Shown: positions 21,986 to 35,634 of the stretch, piece after piece
Layout: every line of letters begins with the position of its first letter
Position numbering within the stretch: position 1 is the stretch's first letter
Assembly (NCBI GenBank): GCA_021234155.1
Contig: JAJEKV010000138.1
Location: 372,001-436,000, forward strand
Origin: Isoetes taiwanensis
Taxonomy: Eukaryota; Streptophyta; Lycopodiopsida; Isoetales; Isoetaceae
Direction of reading: 5' to 3'
Length of the DNA stretch: 64,000 nucleotides
Program-made: the position numbers and the translations under genes
The notes under the pieces: model-generated
Databases searched by the model: none
Seen by the model: the letters and a program-made list of their open reading frames with translations, nothing else
What the model was told of the DNA's origin: nothing

Positions 21986-22880
21986 TGAAGTATAAATTAG
22001 TCTAGAAATTAAACTTTGATAACCGCTATAAATTAAATTGAAAAAATTATAAGAATCAACAAGAGTCTGAAATATATATAATTTTATTATGGCATCTTTG
22101 AAGAATATCTATCAGATTTGAATAAGTCTAAATTTTGTTAAATATGTCACTCATCATAATTGGTGATGGTGGTACAGGTATTTCTTGATATGCTTTGATA
22201 TGCTGATCACTAACTAGCTGGTGTCTTCTTTTCTGCCTTGACCATGCACATTTGTCTTCTTTTCTGCCTTTTCTGCTGGATTTATTTCCGGGTCTTTTCT
22301 TGTGTCGTCCGCAATGGTGGCTGATTCCAGATAATTTGAAGAACCTCTGGGCTGCCTGCAAAAATAACATGTTATCTATAAGGAAAACAAATTTAACTAA
22401 TAGCATACTTACATTCGTCAATGTCCTATTCTGCCAAAAACCTATAAAGGATTAACACCATAACTTCGTCTGAGATAGGGCATGACGTATTCTTTAACAC
22501 TTTAAAGCAATCGAAAAAAATATCTTCTTCCACAGGATACTTTCTGTATTTCCTTCTAGCGCTCCAAAAAAGCTTTTGAATTCGCGCTCGAGTGATTTTT
22601 TCTTTCCCTTCGCTGCCACTTGAGCTTGCCATACTGACAGACGACGGAAGATTGGACCCTGGATGAATGAAGGGTTCGAAAAAAGTGAGGATGATCTTAT
22701 GTTTTGTCCTATAAATTTTGTCAATGTCCACCTATTGTCTACACGAGCAGGACAAGCCGTCCTAAAAAAAAAGTTACCGAATTGGACTCCGACCTATACA
22801 TTTTGAACAAAGAGGATTTCATCCTCTTCAAATAATGGGGAGGAGGACTTTTTTTATTGTTTATTTTCGTAATATATATA
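21986..22880 (-). repeat. ~890-bp direct repeat, copy A, with small two-exon gene relic
   Basis: Nearly identical to 28,311-29,200, starting TGAAGTATAAATTAG and ending AATATATATA. On the minus strand a gene starts at 22,632 (MASSSGSEGKEKITRARIQK), with motifs KLFWSARRKYRKYP and DEVMVLILYRFLAE. A 57-bp intron (22,356-22,412; GTAAGT donor, TTTTTGCAG acceptor) precedes exon 2, which reads SPEVLQIIWNQPPLRTTQEK. This copy has a TAG at 22,426-22,428 where copy B has CAG, and a second early stop in exon 2 at 22,282-22,284. The family is not recognised. Ends are not TG/CA and no RT is nearby, so I do not read the pair as LTRs. Confidence 0.7.
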
Positions 22881-23194
22881 TGTTATATGATAGTAATAAT
22901 TATCTATCATATTTAAATACGAATTTTAACATAATAATAAAAAAAACACGTTATTATCTTTTTCCTTTTTATTTGCTTTTTTCCATTTTCGTCACTTTTT
23001 CCCTCCTTTTCAATTTCGTGGCTCTCTCTGTTATGTTGCCAACAGGTCACAGTCAGGATTCAAAATTCTTTACAATTTAAGGAATATAAAAGTCCTTTTA
23101 ATCCCAAAACATCAATACAAGTAAAATATAGCATTAAAAATTTTAATTTGCAAAGACAGAATAATGTATTAAAATAAGAACTGCTACAGATTTG

Positions 23195-25075
23195 TCAAGG
23201 TACAAGAGGATCACTTGTACCGTTGTAGATTTGGCGACTAGCACTCTTTTTCCATATTTCAATGCTATTACTATAATCAAAATTGCCACAATCATCAATA
23301 CCGTTTATGGTAACATGCAAGCGCGCGTCAAGCATCTTTGATTCCATCCTGTTTGAAAACTTATCTTTTATAGCAGTTCAATGGCTAAACACCGTCTCGG
23401 CAATGGCATTACTTGCACACTGAACAACGGCAACCTGTATCAATTTCAATACATTGCTGAAACTGTTAGCATGTACCTCATTGCATGCAATAGCAACTCC
23501 TATTTCTTCAAGTTTCATGTGCGTCCAATTAGCTTGAACATGTAATTTGAATTCAGCATATTCTCTTCGCAAAGCCTGCCCATCAATCAAAGGTGAAACA
23601 ATATCTTTCTTACCTCCAATCACTACCTTTTTTGACGTTCCATAAAAAGATATGAGCTCTTTCAATTCTTCCTCACCAAACCTTTTGCTACTGTTGGCAC
23701 TTTTTGGCATATTCACTGCAGAAAAAATTCCAAGATGTTTAAGAATAGAACTGTCTTCAAACCTGGCTTCCAAGCTCTTGCAAATAGCTGTTGCATAAGC
23801 TTTTTGTTTTTGAATAGCATCTTCTAAATCAGCCCCATTCACATCCCTTTCAATCTTGAATCCCTGATATTCATCCCCATAAATGCAGCTCCTTAACCCT
23901 TCCATCTTGCCAGCTGGAGGACCATAATATGGAATTATAGGAAATTGACTGCTATCCTCTTGGTATGCATTCAAATCAGGCTGAGGATCATGAAGATAGT
24001 ATTGTTTGATTGCATTTACTTGTCTGCTCACAATACTTTGCACACATGTTACATCAACTGATTTAGCTTGGAACACTTTACTCATTAAAGAGAGGCCACC
24101 AAGAATATCAGCAAGAAAATGTATTAAATAAATGAACTTGAAGTTTGTTATCTGCTTGAATATTTGAAATGACTCGAGCTCTGTATACCTTAAAACAGCT
24201 GGAAAGTCCTCGCATAGCTTGCTTATGGCATTATGTCTACTTAACCATCTTGTAGCATTGATGTGTTCAAGGCGTAACACACTACAAGCCATTTCCTCAA
24301 GCAATTCTTGGAACTTTTCTAACCGTTGGCTACTTCGAGAGAATTGAGATGCAATACCATTAACAATGCCATCAATTTCCAGTGCCCAATCCATACCATC
24401 AAGCTTTTGCAAAAGACGCAAGAACAGACTAAATTTGCTCTATGAGCAATAACAATGCAAAGAAGTTAAAATGGCACTCTCTTTTTCAATCGTCTTTGCA
24501 ACGCCATTCTTATGACCTGTCATGACAGAAGCACCATCTGATCCGAAACCTACCATCTTATACATATCCAAACCAGCCCCACATATATAATCAACAATCT
24601 GATTGCACAAAGTAGCTGCATTGGCATCCTGCACTCTCAACAAATCCAAGAAAGTCCGATGACATTCACCATGCTCAATATAAGAAACACACAACACAAT
24701 ATGTTTTTGAGTAGCAATATCAGTAGACTCATCAACATGGATACCAAAGAAGGGGCTAGCTTTAATATTCTTTAATAAAGTTTGGCGTATGCTCACACTA
24801 ATGCTCAAAATGAATTCCTTACATGCTTGATCATTCTGGTACATAGTTCTTGTGATAGATGGACATTCAGCAACTTGAAGTAACCTGATTATGTAAGCGA
24901 AATCCAACATGGATAGATTTCTTCTTGCCACTGTGTAAGCCGCCCGAAATAAGTTGAGAATTGCCCTGGTTTTTTTTGGCTTGGTTGGTGGAAAATTAGT
25001 TACATGGTGCAGCTTTCTCATAGTCACCACTAGCCGTTGGTCAAGAGCACAATCATGGGAATGGCATGTGGAACA
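23195..25075 (-). pseudogene. hAT-superfamily transposase, decayed
   Basis: The N-terminal part has FFGIHVDESTDIATQKHIV (first catalytic Asp region) and MVGFGSDGASVMTG (second Asp region). The conserved LHCYAHRANL box needs a one-base shift near 24,445, because the unshifted frame ends in LHCYCS and stop. A second shift returns to LDGMDWALEIDGIVN, then HINATRWLSRH, matching the RWLS motif of this group. The dimerisation end VVQCASNAIAETVFSH meets a TGA at 23,378-23,380. Beyond it the frame continues with AIKDKFSNRMESKMLDARL to 23,195, which is the normal hAT C-terminus. Upstream, CSTCHSHDCALDQR is in frame to about 25,075. The protein is closest in style to ZMYM/ZNF862-like hAT proteins found in early-diverging plants and animals. 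Terminal inverted repeats were not found. Confidence 0.95.
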
Positions 25076-25481
25076 GGTCAGATAAAATCAATGAAATAGT
25101 GCTAATGAATATTGCTCATCCCCTGTCCACAAGTTTCCCAACCTGTTAGTTCTAAGTGGGCTCAGACCATCGTTAAATGCAGATAAAATATTCTACACCA
25201 GCCAGGTGAGGATGCTATGATCATTAAAATTGGCATAAAGTGTGCCGAAAATTAAACAGATGGTCCTTGCAATCCGCCATGTTCATGGATTCAGCAATGT
25301 GCATGTCAGCAAGCTCAGACATTTATGACTAGCCTAATGCTATAACATAATTAATCCATTAGCATTCAGACAATAGATGTAGCACATGCAATAATGCGCC
25401 ACAAGCTTTTCCATACACAGCATATACTTTAATATTAATCTTCTGACGACATGCAGGTATTTATGGTACAGAGGAAGTCAT

Positions 25482-26994
25482 TAAACCTGTAAATTCTGAG
25501 GTTCAAGAGATTTAAGATCTTTGGGCAGCTCGCTTTTCGTTTTGCCAGAGGCGACTTTCTCGCTTTGCTCTACTTCTTTTTCTAGCTCAACAATCTCGGT
25601 TTCTAATAGTTCAATGTATTCTCACGCATCCATTTCCTTTGGTCCTTCTTCTTTATGCCATCTTAATACATTCCCATTCACATGTGACTTCGAGAGCCCC
25701 TTTCATAATGGTCCCCGGTGTAAAGAGAGCAAGCAGCGGTGCTTATTGCAATGACAAGAGAAATATGACATCAGTTAACTCCTTAAAACAGCACATAAGT
25801 ACATGAAGCTGTTAAAACCACATCCTGGAGTGTATTGTTTGAAGTGAATTACATCCAAAAAGTAACTTCCTTCCCAGCTCTCTCCAAGGTCTCATGGCAA
25901 GTATAAGAAGATTTTAACAACATATAATAGTTATGACGCATGATTTGAAAATGAAGACTAATGGTAAGAAACAAAAGGTTTACCCTGCTTGTATTTGCAT
26001 CTGGCAATGCAACTTGATTGAGACTTTGTTGCAACTCAAGACGATATTGGGCATTCCTAAACATGTACCCAGTCATCATAACACTGTACATAAGCTGTGC
26101 AAGATTTTCGGCAACCTGATTCAAATACGGGTCCCAAATGTAAAAATTTTTATTAAGGAAACATATAATTTAAATACATCGACTATACCATTTTTTTTAT
26201 TTTCCATACAAACCAAAGAGGGTTGTACATGTAATGACCTTTCATCACATACAATGATTTCAGCAACCATTTCTATAATAGAAGTACAAAGTAAAACCGG
26301 ATCGTTACATCTTTGTTGTGATGGTTATCTCAAAAAACTGTGGAGGTAATGTCCCAAGCATATTTGTCACTGTTTGCCGCATTGCTTCAACCACCTGTAG
26401 AATAGCAGGCAACCAAGTGCAACAACAAAAATTATAATGACCTGCTGCAACCCATACAGAACTTCAAAAGGAAAAAACTATAAAAGCTTCAAAATGTCCG
26501 TTTCTAGAGCACTCTTATGCGTAAATCACCTGTGGAGGTGCCCGCTTTATAAATAGTTCCATAAATTCCGGTTGAACATTCCCTACATACTCCAACAGCA
26601 TTTCTCTTCGAGTTTTTGCCTATGACACATCATTGTTGCAATAAACATTCCTTAGAGATGTGCACCTATGTTTCAGAATTTCTGTCTTAATTCGTATTCA
26701 AATCATGATTAAAAATCCCAGTAGTATGTTCTCATTGCATGAAAAAAACATAGTGAAACCAAATTATTGATGAACTCATACAATTGATCTGCTGCCGGAT
26801 GGTGTACTCCCATTTCCTGAAGAGGCTCCATTATTGATAGTTCCATCGGAATAACATCTCCATTGTTGTAGATACTTTCTACTAATTGGGCTCAAAGTAT
26901 CATCTTTAAGTCGGAATTGGGATCTGAAAGAATAACATTTCAAAGCTATTCGAGAAGGTAAACTCCCACAGCGGCAACAATGGGCAGATGGCAA
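25482..26994 (-). pseudogene. DUF760 plastid protein gene relic (five exons readable)
   Basis: Exon 1 (26,994-26,782) begins MPSAHCCRCGSLPSRIALK, a Ser/Arg-rich, acid-poor start like a plastid transit peptide. Exon 2 (26,619-26,530, 30 codons) reads AKTRREMLLEYVGNVQPEFM then ELFIKRAPPQ. Exon 3 (from 26,394) reads VVEAMRQTVTNMLGTLPPQF. Exon 4 (26,115-25,984, 44 codons) reads VAENLAQLMYSVMMTGYMFR then NAQYRLELQQSL. Exon 5 (about 25,740-25,482) reads NVLRWHKEEGPKEMDA, a TGA, then EYIELLETEIVELEKEV and LKSLEPQNLQ. Exons 1, 2 and 4 are in phase 0. The donor after exon 3 is damaged (ACAACAAAGATG, no GT in phase). Exon 5 also needs a frameshift near 25,690. The C-terminal exons (LLYWLMVVGYS region) are absent; the hAT relic lies where they should be. 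The function of DUF760 proteins is unknown. Confidence 0.85.
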
Positions 26995-28310
26995 AGATGG
27001 AGAGGAAGAGGAGGGAAGGGCGGGTGTGGCGATGGCAGATCTTTACCAGTTGACCGAGAGTTTACAGGAAATAGGAGGTTTGGAGCAGTCACCAGCATAT
27101 CCTAGGGATATTCTAGCATATACTTAGGATATGCCAAAAACCCACATAAACAAGGGTTTGCCCCCTAGGGGCAACCCAAAAATAGCAGTAAAAATTGCAC
27201 GGGTGCCAGCGGAGCAACATGGGAAGACCTTCCAGCTCCATAACCGCCCCTTCTGATTTCTAGGGTTTTGTCATAGTTGCAGTTGTTAGTTTTCTCTCAA
27301 AACATTCAAAGTATCTTGAGAACCCTAGTTATTGTTCTGCCCCATAGCCTATGTTGAATCAACCAAAGTAAACACTTGTTAGCGATTTGTTTTTTTACAA
27401 TTGCCCTAAAAAGCCCTAGTGAGAGGCTCGGTTCCCTTCCGGCAATTGCAAGTTCGCTTCAATCACTAACCTTTTTTTATCGTTCCAATGGCTAGGCGCT
27501 TTGGTGCATCATATTTAATGTTAGATTATCTTAGCGCTCAGATCTTGTGAAAATGAAACTAGAAGTTACTATCTTTTTTTTTTTACTTCCTTATTCTTCT
27601 TCAATTTTCTGTTTTAAGCTATTGCTATGTCAAGTTTTTTCTATACCATTGTTATCTTTGTATTTTGTCGGCTCTATTTTATATGCCCAGTTTTAAGCAG
27701 CTATAGCATATTCAACAAAACCTGAACTTATTCCGATTTAATAGACAAGGATGTCATTTTAAGATTACATATAATGTTTAATTCTTCTTTATTCTTATAA
27801 TTTTTATATGTTCTAATTATATAGCTTTATATTTAAATTAAAAATGCAATGGTTATACAATGGTAAAATTATTTTTTAGACTAATTTTTACTTGAATCTA
27901 TTTAGAATTAAACATTTCAAGAATATTAATTTTATTTTTTAGTGATTTGATAACAAATTTCAGGATAATTTGTAAATGAAATATAATGGTTTGATAAATG
28001 ATTGACAAAAAACTATATGAGAATTTTATAATTTACAAATTCTTAGCACTATAAAAAAATACTTTAACAAGAGTTTTAGATTGAAATTAATTAAATGCTA
28101 ATTTATTTTTTAATAGCAAATATTAGTTTATTATTGATGAAATAAAATATATTGAAAACCAATTAAAAAATAAACTATTCCTTTTTTTAATTAAAACATA
28201 AACATAATCATTTAATTTGTTTCATCTAGAACTTTCTTTAATCATTTTGAAAAAATAACGTTTTTATCATATAGAGTTCATCTTAGATAAAAATATAATT
28301 CTAAATGAAT
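26995..28310. other. Upstream of the DUF760 relic, then very AT-rich DNA
   Basis: 26,995-27,100 could hold the 5' leader of the DUF760 relic (minus strand, CCCTCCTCTTCCTCTCC pyrimidine-rich). 27,700-28,310 is strikingly AT-rich with no frame. Nothing else is recognised. Confidence 0.5.
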
Positions 28311-30365
<2,055 letters not shown>

Positions 30366-33249
30366 CTACGCCTGGACATTTGATTTAGTAATAACACACT
30401 AGTCTTAGAACAAATCGAGGCCGCCCACATTCACATTCAATGTAAGGTGGTTGGGGCCAAGACCCAACAATCACACAATAATGCAATGTTAGAGTGGCGT
30501 GGGTGTCATACATCCTATGGGATGGTGCCAAGTGGCATGACATAAACGAACAACTCTTGGCTGCAAAAGTTACCATCTTCCTGATTTGACCTAAGGAAAG
30601 AGGGAATTTCAAATTTAGTAGTCTAAATAAGCAAAACAAAGATCAACAAAGCCTTTGTTGAGATAACAAAGACCTAAGAATGATCTAACAAAACTAGGGA
30701 ATTAAGGTGCTAGAGAGCACCATACACCACAATTTTCAACAAATATCACAACCTTGTTTAAGCTTTTGCCTTTGGGCAACCCCAAAAGTACAATTTTATG
30801 GTCTAGCAATAGGATGCAAGCGGTACTTTTCATATTAAGTGTGGGGATTCTATGACGTTCTCTCATAATTAATTAAAACTTTGTTCAAATATTACTTAAG
30901 CTTTGTGTAAACATTACCTCAACAATTTCTTAAAGTAAGATTCTTAAATATTCTATTCCTGCAAATAGAAAAATTTTTGATGATTTTTCATAGTCGATCG
31001 ATTATATAAGCCATCATTTTTAAGGCCAATAACATTGCATGGAAAGATTCATTAGATTCTCAACAATTTACTTCTTGATTCATTAGATTCTCAACAATTT
31101 ACTTCTCTATTTCACTATATTCCACAGAGGTTTGTTGAAGATTGATCAAAAGTCATTATATTGTATAGGGTTGTATCAAGTAGAGAGTTGGTGTTGCACA
31201 ATGGAAAGGCTTAAGTTACTCGAAACTATAACAAAAAGAAGAAATAAACATCAGACACTTCACTGCAAAATTCAAAGGCATAACTTAGTCGAAATCATGT
31301 TTTGAATGCACATCACCAAGTATGGATTCTTGCAATGAAAATGCCATCTTGGTGTTGCACAATGCGAAGGCTTAACTTACTCGAAACCACGTTCCAATGA
31401 CTATATGAAGCTATAGCTAAAGAAGAAAGAAAAATCGATGAGAAAATGCAAATGCATAACTTACTCGAAATCATGTTCTAAATGCACACAAATTATCGGT
31501 TCTTGCAATGAAAATGCCAGCTTGAACAACTCATGCTACTGAATGATAATTATCTCAAATAGACCTCGACAAATGCTGGTGAACTTTAAGTGCACTTTTA
31601 GTAAAACAAATATCTCAGCAATTCAATTTGCTAGCATTCTAGTTTACATTTTCTTTTAGGACATATTCCTTTTAAGAGTTCTCTTTCTCAACTGCAACCA
31701 AACAATAATGTAGTATAACTGCAAATTTAGTAGTGGAAAGAGTCACAACCAGCATATTGATAAGCATAGGCCAATTTACTTGAAGTCTCCTTCATTAATG
31801 CCGATTAAAGATGCAACAAGACCCACCATCATAAACGGTATTAAACAGTATACAGATTAAGATCATCTAACCTTCTAAAATATTCTACATAAAACAACAA
31901 AAGTTAAAAGGTGAAAACAGTCAAGCTCATATAATGCATGGCAAGATTACCAAGTAGGATTCTAGCAGGCTGTCAAAAGCATCTATCAGAGTGAACTAGA
32001 GGTGACGATCCTGCTGACTAAGTGCACAATTAACTTACCATATCATGATGAAATCATCAAGGAGCAGGTTCTTTGCGTAAACATTTTGGAGCATTTAGAT
32101 CTCATTCTCATTCTCATTCTAAAGTTATGCCCCACTACATAGGTTTCTGTTTCAATGTAGCATCAAATCCACACATGCACATACTTTAATGAAATCTAGT
32201 GAATTTGATGTTGGTACATATAGTCTGGCTGAGCGGCTACCTGGATTTTGGGCAGAATGCTACCGCAAGAAGAGAATGGAAATGTTAAAGGCTGGTTTTT
32301 TCTCTGATCAAGCATCTACATAGAGTTCAACCAATAAATTTAAGGCAAATAAGATGTACTAAACCTGGCTTTCAACCCAAATGTCACCAATCTTTTTGTA
32401 TGCAAGTACTATTGAATACGAATTCCGAATTCAACATGCTTCGAACATGTCTCTAAACCTGGCTTTCAACCCAAAGGTCACCAATCTTTTTGTATGCAAG
32501 TACCATTGAATACGAATTCCGAATTCAACATGCTTCAAACATGTCTCAAAGCATGTCTAGCCTGTGCAAATTTGAGGGAATAGTTGTAACCATTTTTTAG
32601 GCCATGGCTCTTCGTATGTTCTCACATTTTGCGGGAGAAATTGAATTAGACAGACTTCAAGGATGTCTTCAAACACATTTACTTTCTGTCAGCCTGCAGT
32701 ATGATGATTGCAGCCCCTTTTTATGCTACAATACTTAGTCAAAGGTTAGAAGTTACCTAGGCAGAAGCTAAATACGCCACTGCATATATTTATTTAGGTT
32801 CCAACCTGCTACAAAGAAGGCATAATACTGTCGGGCCAGTCCTCCTTATTCACACCCGCCCATTAAGATTTGATCTCCAAACAATTAATATAAGAGTGAG
32901 GTAACCTCCACCATCCAATTTCCACATAGATCCCATTTCATATAAGCTAAATTGGACTGTTTCTAACAGGGATTGAAATTCATGGTCATTTGTCACTGAT
33001 TTTATGCTTAAACTCTTTATGACCGTGTAACTAATCTCACATGTGCCAACAATGCCGACAGGAATATGAACATTCTCTTGACATTCAGTAAGAAAGCCAG
33101 CAAGTTAAAAGGGCACAGAAATGTAGTAATGTGCAACATGCAATAAATAAATGAAAATGAGAATCTGCAAAGGTCTTAGTCTTGAGGAATATACGGATAA
33201 GGTCAATGCCAGTATGCAGTCCCAAATCTTAGACCCCTAGTAATGATAA
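30366..33249. other. No gene recognised
   Basis: Anonymous AT-rich DNA. A 30-bp duplication (GATTCATTAGATTCTCAACA) sits at 31,045 and 31,076. TTACTCGAAA-type words recur around 31,210-31,460. Confidence 0.5.
32361..32548. repeat. 94-bp tandem duplication
   Basis: AAACCTGGCTTTCAACCCAA starts at 32,361 and again at 32,455. The copies differ at only a few bases. Confidence 0.92.
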
Positions 33250-33513
33250 AGTATAAGAGTAGGATGGCATAAGCATTTAAAAAAAAAGGCACTTTTTCCA
33301 GAAGTTTTCTCAGCTCATGTTTGGAAGCAATGATGGCTCGAAAAAAAATGGAGATGGCGCAGTCACACGATGTTCCTTCATTTTCTTGAGCACCTTCCAT
33401 ACCTCTTCTATAAGGTCTACAACATTCCACGTTGAAATGTTATGCCAAGGCATCTGACCAGGAAATGGCTGTGCATCTTCTACACTGCCCAAACGACTAT
33501 AACCAACAATCAT
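33250..33513 (-). pseudogene. Pentatricopeptide-repeat (PPR) protein fragment
   Basis: The minus strand reads MIVGYSRLGSVEDAQ, then MPWHNISTWN, then DLIEEVWKVLKKMKE. This matches the PPR plan of an L/S motif (YxxxGSVEDAxxxFxxMPxxNxxTWN) followed by a second helix pair with xxMKExxVxP. Plant PPR proteins bind organellar RNA. Only about two repeats are present, the usual FD before MP is altered, and neither a start nor flanking repeats are seen. It is a relic. Confidence 0.6.
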
Positions 33514-33646
33514 AGTGGTTTAATTAACAACATTGTGCTGGGGAATTTTGTCAAAAACTCCTGCCATTTCCATAATGATCATTTCCAAATTAATTCCACT
33601 AGATCATGCAACTATTTACCTCAGTTGGAATTATGTATCCGAAAAA

Positions 33647-34042
33647 ACATTGTAAAAATATCATCCTACTTGGTCACACACCTTGCAACTCAACATATAT
33701 GGAATGCGCAAATGGAGTAGCATGGAAGATGCATGGACATGGCATGAATTATAACCATTATTTTGGCAGGTTTCTAAGCTATGGCCAAATTGTGCCTAAA
33801 TCTAAGTATGTGTCATGGGTTTCTATATAACCCAAAGCCAAGACATTGTAAAAAATATCATCTTACTTGGTCTCACACCTTGCAACTCAACATATATAGA
33901 ATGCGCAAATAGAGTAGCATGGAAGATGCATGGAAATGGCATGAATTATAACCATTATTTTGGCAGGTTTCTAAGCTATGGCCAAATTGTGCCTAAATCT
34001 AAGTTTGTGTCATGGGTTTCTATATAACCCAAAGCCAAGATT
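33647..34042. repeat. 196-bp tandem duplication
   Basis: Units 33,647-33,842 and 33,843-34,042, each starting ACATTGTAAAA and ending with CTATATAACCCAAAGCCAAG. They differ at only a few positions. Confidence 0.95.
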
Positions 34043-35281
34043 CGGATGGGATGCAGAGAAATGTAGTAGTGTGCAACATCCAACAAATAAGTATAGATTG
34101 AAGTATGCCTAAGAGGAAAGATCAATGTATTTACTGATGCTGGAAGACTTCCGTGCCCATTGTTTATAGTGAACAAAGATCAGCTTTGTATAATGAAGCA
34201 GCATCTTTAATGTGTTGTAGAAGTTGTTGGAGCTAACGAGAAATACAGACCTTCAATAGCGAGATCTATTTAAGACTTGAAGAAACCTTGCTCACAAGAT
34301 GTTTATTATACGCATATGGAACTGCATCATACTCCATTTGTCAATTATAACCGGAGTTCAAGAGTTATTTGGGAGTCGCGCAAGTACCGTAGGCAGGCCA
34401 TTGGACTCAATTGTCTGATAGGAAGGCTAGAACTGCACAATGGGCAAAATCCAATGCTCGCCTTGGCAAACCTAGTGAATCTGATGTTGGTGGTTATTAA
34501 AAATACAGTCATTGTGATATGTAATGCTACACATCCTTTGGCCGAGTAGCTACCGGATTTTGAGCGAGAATGCTACCGCTAGAAAGAAATGTTTTAAGCA
34601 AAGATTAATAGATTGTTTTCAAGAAAAACATTTTCTTGAAGAGGTAAGCCCACTCTCATAGAAAAATAAAGCATTCCCGGGCTTAGAATTCGGTGATAGC
34701 ATACACGTTGGGCTGCAATGTTTTGAGCTGCATTGTTCGCAAAAAATACATAGGCTTCACAAGACATCTCTAGTGCACTCAATTTAAACGGGTTTTAACT
34801 ATGTTTGCAAAGAAAAAAATTACCTCGGGCTAATCTCGGCAAATATTTTTCCTAGTGCTCTTGAATAGCTAGCACAATAACCTATTGCAAATACGTCTTC
34901 CATGTTGGGAACTTCCAGCCACTCATTTAAAAGCCCCTGGTCCAATTACATCTATTTCTCCAGATAAAAGACCTAACAAAGAATCAAGGATCTTATAAGA
35001 TACAGGAAATTATAAACTAGGGGGACCTTGCCCACAAAAACGCTGAGAATCGCGAAGCATAACAACAAAGAGTATCATAGAAGGCAACTTCTAAAGGAAG
35101 CCAATATTAGAGAAAAGAAGTGCAGACCAAGGTCTTCAAGAACTTAAAAAGTATTTGCAATAATAGATAATAATATGTGGCCCAAATAAAGTTTGTGGAC
35201 CAGCCACGTAATTTGTTCTTATGATCACTAGTTGGTTAATGTATACACTTACTATTAGACACCATGGTTGCTTAAACTTAC
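34043..35281. other. No gene firmly recognised; one exon-like stretch
   Basis: A minus-strand stretch at about 34,826-34,945 reads LLNEWLEVPNMEDVFAIGYC and SYSRALGKIFAEISPR and ends at a GTAA donor. It looks like an exon but I cannot assign it. The rest is anonymous. Confidence 0.35.
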
Positions 35282-35634
35282 CGTTTGCAACATCCATAAG
35301 ATAAACATATTCCCGCTATAACTTAAAAAGCACCTCCTCCCCATTAGGACCTGAACATGACATGTGTAAGATCCAAGCCTGGAGTCTGTGGAACATCATA
35401 TTTGTTATTAGAGGATTAGAAATCAATTGCCGATTAAAATAACAACAAAGCACGCTTACATAATCAGAGATGCCATATTCCCGAGATTCACGATATATAG
35501 GACAATGTTTATATGTTAATTTATCACCAAAGACAACAAATTTGCAGGAGACTTACCTTCATGTCATCAAAACCCGAGAGCAAAAGAGTCCCGTTTGAGT
35601 TCCAAGCTAAAGCATTGACACAACCTTGGTGACC
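35282..35634 (-). pseudogene. ASG2/WDTC1-like WD40 gene relic (two exons)
   Basis: Exon 35,634-35,557 (26 codons, AACAG acceptor and GTAAGT donor) reads GHQGCVNALAWNSNGTLLLS then GFDDMK, the first WD40 blade of plant ASG2/WDTC1-type proteins (family GHQGCVNA.AWNS.G.LL.SGSDD). These are TPR-plus-WD40 substrate receptors of CUL4-DDB1 ubiquitin ligases. Exon 35,385-35,282 reads TPGLDLTHVMF and, after one extra G, PNGEEVLLSYSG; a further extra T and a missing G interrupt it before EYVYLMDVAN. A GTAAGT donor follows. Introns are retained, so it is not a retrocopy. The intervening blades are missing. A possible upstream exon at 36,433-36,306 (AEQFANVYCLEQM) splices in frame to the first one, but I do not recognise it. 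Confidence 0.7.
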
